NCBI RefSeq assembly: GCF_009739465.1
Contig: NZ_WHOM01000077.1
Location: 1-64,000 of the forward strand
Reading direction: 5' to 3'
Length of the DNA: 64,000 bases
DNA from: Streptomyces apocyni
GTDB taxonomy: Bacteria > Actinomycetota > Actinomycetes > Streptomycetales > Streptomycetaceae
Both the position numbers and the translations under genes were made by a program. This document shows, in pieces, positions 58,582-64,000 of this stretch (positions are counted from its first letter, which is position 1; each line of letters begins with the position of its first letter). The notes under the pieces are model-generated. The model was not told where the DNA came from. It made no database searches and saw nothing but the letters and a program-made list of their open reading frames with translations.

Positions 58582-59130
58582 CAACAACTCCTCGATGCCG
58601 GCCATATGCCCCACGGCCCATCCGGAAGCCGTGAAGCCCCCCAGAACGCGGGTGCCGATGCCGCTCCCCTGGGAGCAACCAGCTTGAACCGTACGGGAGT
58701 TGTTACGCCACGTGATCATGGATTCACGGAACAATGGCAACAGGGAGCGTCACAGACCACGCCCCCGGCGCGCCTGCGCACCGAGACGGCCCTTGCGCTA
58801 CGAGGAAGCACAACCACCGCACCTACGGGTAGAAGTTCCCGGATTTCCTTGCAATCCCCCGGCCCAGCCCCGTCAATGGAGGCATGACACCTCCGGTGTC
58901 GGCCTTCCATCCGGAAGGGCTCGCTCCCGTGCCGAGATTGATGGGGAGCAAGCGTGACCGCTCTCGCCTGGCCGCTGTTGGAGGCCAGGCGAGAGCGGTG
59001 CGGTCCCCACACGAGGACGACACGACCGTAGCCCAGCCCACGGCCCCGGCACACGGTCGGCGGTCCCAGGCCAGCAGGGCCCCGAACCACGCGCCGGACC
59101 CATCGTGGTGCACGACGATGCTGGCCGGGG
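58582..59130. other. Operon boundary with terminator
   Basis: No gene in 549 bp. It should contain the promoter of the membrane/sigma operon and the terminator of the RiPP operon, which is annotated separately. Confidence 0.5.
58957..58999 (-). terminator. Long perfect stem-loop after the RiPP operon
   Basis: ACCGCTCTCGCCTGGCC (58957-58973) pairs perfectly over 17 bp with GGCCAGGCGAGAGCGGT (58983-58999) around a 9-base loop. It lies 131 bases past the DUF5825 stop, in the only gap of this strand. Confidence 0.85.
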
Positions 59131-59799
59131 TCAGACGTGGAACGGTGGCTGAGGCCAGCGGTAGATGCGGCAGGGGGCCCACCAGTGGAGGCCGCCGAAG
59201 CTCAGGGTGAGGGATTCTGTGGCGAGGGCATCCAGGATGCTGTCCGTCAGGGCGTCCGGGGAGGCCGGGTGGGCAGGGGCGTCCGCGGTGAGTTCGGAGA
59301 TCGCGGCGTGGTACTCCGGCTCGTCGATGACGATGCGTTGCAGGACGCCGCTGCGGTGGTCGCGGATCTCCAGGAATCCGGGGCCGTGGCGGTACGAGCA
59401 CTTGCCGAGGAAAAAGGTGCGGGCCCAGTCGGCTCGCAGCCGAGCGGCATCCCCGCAGCCGTCGATCTCACGCGGTGGGTAAAGGTGGCCGAGCGCTGTC
59501 GCGGTTGACTCGTCGCCCAGGCGTAGACGCAGGCGCCAGTCCACCACGATCCCGCGCGCGGTCAGCTCCTGGAGTAGGCGGAGAGTGCGGACCACCGCTT
59601 CGGGTACGCCGATTGATGACAGGTCGACTGCTTCGACCAGTTCGATGCGGCGGGCGCCTGACGCGTAGAGCTCCTCGGCGGTAGACGCTACGGCACCGGT
59701 CACCGACGCCGATCCGAGGAACATCCCCGGCAGCCGGCGGACTTCGTCCTGGTAGTCACGCCAGGCTCGTACCGCGAGTGGGGTGGGCGCGCTGCTCAT
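59131..59799 (-). CDS. DUF5825-type protein of a RiPP cluster
   Basis: 222 residues, ATG 59799 overlapping the radical-SAM stop by ATGA. ARRIELVEAVDLSSIGVPEA and LTARGIVVDWRLRL give strand-helix units like STAS or sulfate-binding folds. SYRHGPGFLEIRDHRSGVLQ and FGGLHWWAPCRIYRW follow. I recall this as DUF5825, which accompanies RiPP radical-SAM C-methyltransferases in actinomycetes. It has no evident catalytic motif and may act as a scaffold or leader-binding partner. Confidence 0.7.
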   Translation of the reverse strand: MSSAPTPLAVRAWRDYQDEVRRLPGMFLGSASVTGAVASTAEELYASGARRIELVEAVDLSSIGVPEAVVRTLRLLQELTARGIVVDWRLRLRLGDESTATALGHLYPPREIDGCGDAARLRADWARTFFLGKCSYRHGPGFLEIRDHRSGVLQRIVIDEPEYHAAISELTADAPAHPASPDALTDSILDALATESLTLSFGGLHWWAPCRIYRWPQPPFHV

Positions 59800-61709
59800 C
59801 TCATGTCCCTCGCTGCCGGTGCCTCGGCGCGGCGGAACTCCTGGGTGAGGTCCGGGGCCGACGGTTCGATGCGGTTCAGTTCGGTGTTGGCGGCCAGGGG
59901 CGCGACATGGACGAACCGGTCCGCGTCTTCGAAGACGATTCCGGCTTCGCGCCAGTCCGCCAGGATGCGTCGCACGTGTGCCTCGGGGACGGGTGTGCCG
60001 AGGCTGGCGGTCAGGCGCCGTGCGAGCGAACCGACGCTGCGCGGGTTCCCCAGCAGATGGAACGCGGCCAGCTCGACCGGGTCGTCGATCGTACGGACCG
60101 TCCAGTCGAAGTGCGGCCGCCTGCTGGTCAGCACCATCCTGTCGCCGAGATCGTGGTGCGTGAGGCGGCATGAGGCGTGCACGGCACGCCATTCGGCCAC
60201 GGCATCCGCCAGGCGTTCGACAACGACGCCGTCGACGCCCGCGTGCTTAGCCTCGAAGAGATAGGCCAGGTCGTGCAGTTCGGACTCGGGCAGGTCGTAG
60301 ATGTGGGCGTAGTGGGCAGCCGGGCGAAGGTCGGCGAAGCCCAGCTCGGGCCGGTCGAAGTACGGGCTGAACCGCTCGATGGCGATACGGGTGGCGGCCT
60401 CCGGAGGCGGGAGGTGGTGGAGGGCCGGCATCTGGCGTATGACGGAGGTGTAGTCGGCTTCCGTCTCGCCAGGAAAGCCGTAGAGATAGTTCCAGACGGG
60501 CCACACACCGGCTGACTGAGTGTCGCGCAGATGCCGGACGTTCTGGCAGCCCGTGACGCCCTTCCTCATCAGGTGCAGGACCCGGCTGCTCAGGCTCTCG
60601 ATCCCCGGCTGGACCTGGACGAGGCCGGCCTCGGCGATGGTCTTCAACTGACGGTGGTGAAGGTTCGACTTGATCTCGTAGTGGAAGCGGTAGTCGTACC
60701 CCAGGCCAGCGAGTTCCGGCAGCAGACTGTGGATGTAGCGCATGTCCAGGATGTTGTCGACGACCAGGATATCGAGGACCTGGTGTCGGCGTGACTGGTG
60801 GACGATCGAGTTCAGGAAGTCGACGGGTTCCTTGCTCCGGAACTGCATCGACGAGCCGTTGAGGCCGCAGAAGGTGCAGTGGTGCTTCTCCCCCCACCAG
60901 CACCCACGGGAGCCTTCGAGTACGAGTTTCGGTTCGATGTAGGGGCGTGCGGACGACCGCTCGATCCGATGGAAGTAGGCGTCGAAGTCGGGTTCGGCCA
61001 TCCGGTCTGCCGACCGGGGGGCGGCCGACATGCCGGTCACCCGAGGCTCACCCGCTTCCGTACGCCAGCACAGTCCGGGTATCTCCGCCACGTCGGCATG
61101 TCCGCGCAGCCCCTCGAGCAGCGCCGGAAAGGCATCCTCTGCCTCTCCACGCACGACGTGATCGACAAAGGGGAAGTTCCGGTGCAGGGCTTCGCCTTGC
61201 GGCCCATCGCAGTTGGCTCCGCCGAAGACGGTCACCGTGTCGGGCGCGAGCAGCTTGATCTGCCGGGCGGTGGCCAGCGCGGCGGTGTTCTGCTGGAACG
61301 TGGTGGTGAAGCCTACGACATCAGGGGAGGCTTCGACGATGCGGGCAGCCAGCTCGGCGACGAAGCGGGGGGCCAGATCGTGCAGGCGCAGGCTTGCCTT
61401 GCGCAGTTGGTCGGTGACTCCGGCCGCCATCTCCTCGTGGAATTCACGGGTACGCCAGTCCGGAGCGTCGTAGAGGGCGCTGGAGAAGACCCAGTCGCCG
61501 AATCCCTCGAAGTACGCGTGGTGGGCGAAGTACTCGTAGTCGTCGACGGTGAGATCCACCGTCTGCTCCGCCCAGTCGTAGAAGTCCACGTTGGCGCAGA
61601 GGGTTATCACGTCGTCGACATGCGGCCGTACGACAGCGTGCAGGATGCCGAGGGCGAGCGACGGTGTGTCGAGCGAGGCCCACGGCATATTGACCAACAT
61701 CACGCGCAC
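59796..61709 (-). CDS. B12-dependent radical-SAM RiPP C-methyltransferase
   Basis: 637 residues, GTG 61709 after GGAGGAG. The N-terminal third is a B12-binding Rossmann domain (VGFTTTFQQNTAALATARQI, TVFGGANCDGPQGEAL). The radical-SAM core starts near residue 268 with CWWGEKHHCTFCGLNG, the C-x7-C-x2-C form of this subfamily. Later parts include ILVVDNILDM, VQVQPGIESLSSRVL and NYLYGFPGETEADY. The usual reaction is methyl transfer from methylcobalamin to an unactivated carbon of a precursor peptide. The C-terminal 100 residues form a winged helix (VGSLARRLTASLGTPVPEAH), probably for substrate binding. It sits between the small peptide gene and DUF5825. Confidence 0.88.
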   Translation of the reverse strand: MRVMLVNMPWASLDTPSLALGILHAVVRPHVDDVITLCANVDFYDWAEQTVDLTVDDYEYFAHHAYFEGFGDWVFSSALYDAPDWRTREFHEEMAAGVTDQLRKASLRLHDLAPRFVAELAARIVEASPDVVGFTTTFQQNTAALATARQIKLLAPDTVTVFGGANCDGPQGEALHRNFPFVDHVVRGEAEDAFPALLEGLRGHADVAEIPGLCWRTEAGEPRVTGMSAAPRSADRMAEPDFDAYFHRIERSSARPYIEPKLVLEGSRGCWWGEKHHCTFCGLNGSSMQFRSKEPVDFLNSIVHQSRRHQVLDILVVDNILDMRYIHSLLPELAGLGYDYRFHYEIKSNLHHRQLKTIAEAGLVQVQPGIESLSSRVLHLMRKGVTGCQNVRHLRDTQSAGVWPVWNYLYGFPGETEADYTSVIRQMPALHHLPPPEAATRIAIERFSPYFDRPELGFADLRPAAHYAHIYDLPESELHDLAYLFEAKHAGVDGVVVERLADAVAEWRAVHASCRLTHHDLGDRMVLTSRRPHFDWTVRTIDDPVELAAFHLLGNPRSVGSLARRLTASLGTPVPEAHVRRILADWREAGIVFEDADRFVHVAPLAANTELNRIEPSAPDLTQEFRRAEAPAARDMR

Positions 61710-61738
61710 GCGTGCGCTCCTCCCTCACGAGCCGGTGG

Positions 61739-61849
61739 TCATTTCCCGGTCACGGGCGCGTCAGCCTTCGGGGGCATGATGCCGATCGTGGCGTTGCCTC
61801 GGGACTGAGCCTTGGTGTGGGGGTTCGTGTGAATGGTGGTCTTCTTCAT
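61739..61849 (-). CDS. Putative RiPP precursor peptide (36 aa)
   Basis: ATG 61849 follows AGGGGAAG at good spacing and overlaps the stop of the upstream regulator (ATGA). The peptide begins MKKTTIHTNPHTKAQ and ends MPPKADAPVTGK. The middle has a Gly-Asn step and an Ile-Gly-Ile-Met segment. It carries no Cys or Trp, so lanthionine or Trp-based crosslinks are unlikely; Ile, Val, Pro and Met are possible methylation sites. The radical-SAM gene starts 30 bases after its stop. Its size, place and ribosome site support a precursor. Confidence 0.75.
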   Translation of the reverse strand: MKKTTIHTNPHTKAQSRGNATIGIMPPKADAPVTGK

Positions 61850-64000
61850 CTGTCTTCCCCTGTCGTGCGATGCGGCCGGGACGTGCGGGAGACCTTAGGC
61901 TCTGCCCCTTCCGCTTTTCTTCCGGGTCCCGGAGTGAGCGAGGCCAGGAGGCCCGATGGGGGCAGCTCGCCGACGAGCCGGGAGAGGGTGGTCACGGCAC
62001 CCCGTGCCGTGGCGGCTCTCTCGGGATCATCGGTGGCCTTCAGAGCCTGGCCGAGCAACTCCACGGTAGAGAGCAGCACGTTGTGCACGGGCCGGGTGTC
62101 AAGTATGCCGATCGCTTCGATGAGTTGCTCGATGGCGCGGTCGCCTCGGTTGTGGGCGAGGTCCAGGGCGGCTCGCACATAGAGCGCCTCAGCCGTGCCG
62201 AATCCAAGGTCCATTTCCTCGAGCAGGGCGACACCTTCCTCGACGAAGCTCTGGGCCGAGGGGTCGTCCAGCTGAATCAGCGTCAGCCCCAGTGTGAGGC
62301 TGGTGAACGCCACATAGGGCTGGTCGTTGAGGTCCTGGAACGTCGCACGCGCCGCCTGTGCGTAGGTGCGGGCTTCGTCGAGGGCCTCCTGGTGGCGCAG
62401 GACCACGGCCAGATACCGCATGGCCAGGGCTTGTTCACGCTGGTTGTGCACCTCGCGGCCCAGCGTGAGGGCTTCGCGCAGTGCCTGGGCCGACATGTCC
62501 CACTGAGCCCGCTCGTAGTGGATGGTGCCCAGTTCACGCGTCCCCCGTGCTTCTGCCACGAGGTTGGAGGTGGCTCGGGCTATGTCGAGTGCGCGACGCA
62601 CGCGTTCCAGCGCCCGGTCGTGTTCGCCCAGCACCCGCAGGGCCGCCGCCTGGGCGACCAGCGCGTCGGCGATAACGACCTTGTGTCCGGCGTCTTCCAG
62701 AACCTCCTCGGCGCGTTCGGCCGAGCGCAGGCTCGCGGCCGCGTCCGTACGGATGAGGTACAGACCGGCCAGACGCATCAGCATCACACCAGCGCCGACG
62801 GTGTCACCCTCCTGTCGGCAGGCGTCCAGAGCCAGGGTGTGGGTGGTCTCCCAGTCGTCGTAGCGATGGCAGAGTTCGAGATGGTCCGTGATGCTGTCGG
62901 CGAGAGCCCAGGCGAGTGATCCAAAGCCCCGCGCGCTGGCCTCGACGATGGCTGACGTCAGGGCGGGGCGTTCCGCCTCGAACCACTCCCGAGGGGATCG
63001 CAGGATCCAGTCGACGTCGCAGGGGGCGACAGGGCTGGCGTGTCCCGAGTCCGCCGACAGCTGGGGTGACCAGCCATGCGGGCTCGTTCCGTACAGCCGA
63101 TGGCCGGCTTCCGCGGCGAGATGTACCCAGAAGCTGAGGAGGCGGCCGAACGCCGCGCGGCGCTCCGGCTCGGGGCACTCGCTCTCGGCGCGTTCTCTCG
63201 CGTACAACCGGACGAGGTCGTGGTATCGGTACCGGGTGTGGCCTCCGATGGTGCTGTCGACGATGTCGAGGAGCTGGGAATTGACGAGCTCCTCCACGAT
63301 GTCCTCAGCCTCGTCGACGGTCGTGTCGAGCAGGGGGGCCAGGACCCAGGCGGCGAAGTCGTCGGCGTTGACCAGACCGAGCAGGCAGAAGGCCTGGCGT
63401 TCGCGCACCCCGAGACTCTGGTAGCTCACCGCCAGATTGGCCCGGACTTCGAGGTCTCCGGCGACGAGGATGTCAAGACGCCGGCGCTCGTCGGTCAGGC
63501 GCCGGGCGAACCACGCCAGATCACCGCGGGAGTGCTGGGCGAAGCGCGCGGCCGCGATCCGTACGGCCAGGGGGAGATGGCCGCACAGCTGAGTGATCTC
63601 GAGCGTGGTGGCCTGGTCGTCGCGGGGCAGGTCGGAACCCGCGATGCGCTTGAAGAGCTCCACTGAATCGGACGAGTCGAAGACCTCAAGGTGTACGTGG
63701 TGGGCGGCTTCCAGGCCGCACAGGCGCGTCCTGCTGGTGATGAGCACGGCGCAGTCCGGGGAGCTGGGCAGCAACGGGCGTATCTGCGCCTCCTCCGTGG
63801 CGTCGTCGAGCACGATGAGCATGTGACGGGTGGCGGAGCGACTGCGGAACAGCCGGGTGCACTCGTCGAGGCTGTCGGGAATGACCGGGTCGTCGACGCC
63901 CATGGCACGCAGAAACCCCTGGAGAGCGACCTTCGGTTCCACGGGCCGGGCCTGGGAGTCGCGCAACCTGACATACAGCTGGCCGTCCGGGAAGTCCGGG
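61846..64000 (-). CDS. NB-ARC/TPR regulator of the RiPP operon (5' part beyond the window)
   Basis: The frame is open to the right edge, so only the C-terminal 717 or so residues are seen. It enters within an NB-ARC domain (FPDGQLYVRLRD), with Walker B HMLIVLDDAT, CAVLITSRTRL and the CGHLPLAVRIAA motif. Then YHDLVRLYARERAE and about seven TPR-like repeats (ALVAQAAALRVLGEHDRALE). This is the SARP/AfsR-type layout; the missing part should hold the DNA-binding domain and Walker A. It overlaps the precursor gene by four bases and is surely co-transcribed, suggesting it controls this RiPP locus. Confidence 0.88.
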   Translation of the reverse strand, partial: PDFPDGQLYVRLRDSQARPVEPKVALQGFLRAMGVDDPVIPDSLDECTRLFRSRSATRHMLIVLDDATEEAQIRPLLPSSPDCAVLITSRTRLCGLEAAHHVHLEVFDSSDSVELFKRIAGSDLPRDDQATTLEITQLCGHLPLAVRIAAARFAQHSRGDLAWFARRLTDERRRLDILVAGDLEVRANLAVSYQSLGVRERQAFCLLGLVNADDFAAWVLAPLLDTTVDEAEDIVEELVNSQLLDIVDSTIGGHTRYRYHDLVRLYARERAESECPEPERRAAFGRLLSFWVHLAAEAGHRLYGTSPHGWSPQLSADSGHASPVAPCDVDWILRSPREWFEAERPALTSAIVEASARGFGSLAWALADSITDHLELCHRYDDWETTHTLALDACRQEGDTVGAGVMLMRLAGLYLIRTDAAASLRSAERAEEVLEDAGHKVVIADALVAQAAALRVLGEHDRALERVRRALDIARATSNLVAEARGTRELGTIHYERAQWDMSAQALREALTLGREVHNQREQALAMRYLAVVLRHQEALDEARTYAQAARATFQDLNDQPYVAFTSLTLGLTLIQLDDPSAQSFVEEGVALLEEMDLGFGTAEALYVRAALDLAHNRGDRAIEQLIEAIGILDTRPVHNVLLSTVELLGQALKATDDPERAATARGAVTTLSRLVGELPPSGLLASLTPGPGRKAEGAEPKVSRTSRPHRTTGEDR

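Noticed and set aside
1..64000. tRNA or rRNA genes
   Set aside because: No cloverleaf with conserved TTCNANNC arm or rRNA segment was noticed on either strand; a covariance search would be decisive.

Overview
The DNA is uniformly GC-rich and full of families typical of Streptomyces (DUF6083, Tap/Tpg telomere proteins, AfsR-type STAND regulators, a TniQ/Tn7-like element, DUF5825/radical-SAM RiPP genes). I read it as accessory DNA of a linear streptomycete replicon, either a linear plasmid or a chromosome arm. The telomere-maintenance genes in two places argue for a linear molecule; the sequence alone does not say which.

Layout. 1-14 kb is plasmid-like backbone: the tail of a TPR protein, an SF1 helicase with two small co-transcribed genes, an XRE regulator, a wHTH-like protein, a tiny membrane protein plus a sigma-like factor, and then a minus-strand block with a full-length Tap homologue, a Myb/SANT-like protein, a small HTH protein over a 36-bp palindrome, and a Tap-like/Tpg-like pair. 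13.8-21.1 kb is a Tn7-like transposition cassette (TnsA-like, TnsB, TnsC, TniQ) with an endonuclease VII-like gene. It is bracketed by a candidate inverted 20-bp site.

21.3-39 kb is a defence and conflict island. It holds a 5'-nucleotidase, a helicase fragment, a DEAD/DEAH helicase with a C-terminal nuclease-like domain, a NACHT NTPase with a Cap4/DUF4297-like N-terminus, a PadR/HD/membrane operon, a damaged PD-(D/E)XK nuclease, an AbiTii protein with a membrane partner, a coiled-coil Mrr-like nuclease broken at simple repeats, an orphan gene with its own terminator, and a TIR-like/nuclease gene overlapping an Mrr-like nuclease gene. 39-46 kb is mostly decay (fragments of NACHT, EACC1-like, aaRS-like, IS5, FAD oxidoreductase, NRPS carrier, beta-lactamase-like and IS1182 genes). 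It surrounds an intact-looking cluster of Crp regulator, membrane protein, class III cyclase-like protein and small exported protein.

46-53 kb contains two short CRISPR arrays with I-E-like repeats flanking a STAND/TPR regulator and a Cas3 remnant that has lost its HD motif. After these come a decayed IS with a passenger gene and remnants of a second Tn7-like element. 53.7-58.6 kb holds an ApeA-like HEPN protein, then on the minus strand a membrane-protein/sigma/unknown operon, a truncated tap and an intact tpg. 59.1 kb to the end is a minus-strand RiPP operon: STAND/TPR regulator (cut by the window edge), a 36-residue precursor, a B12 radical-SAM C-methyltransferase and a DUF5825 protein, tightly packed and partly overlapping.

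The strongest leads are the coexistence of three Tap- or Tpg-related modules, the TnsA homologue lacking its catalytic residues, several two-gene conflict systems of unclear type, and the unreported-looking RiPP precursor. Family assignments come from reading motifs, not from searches.
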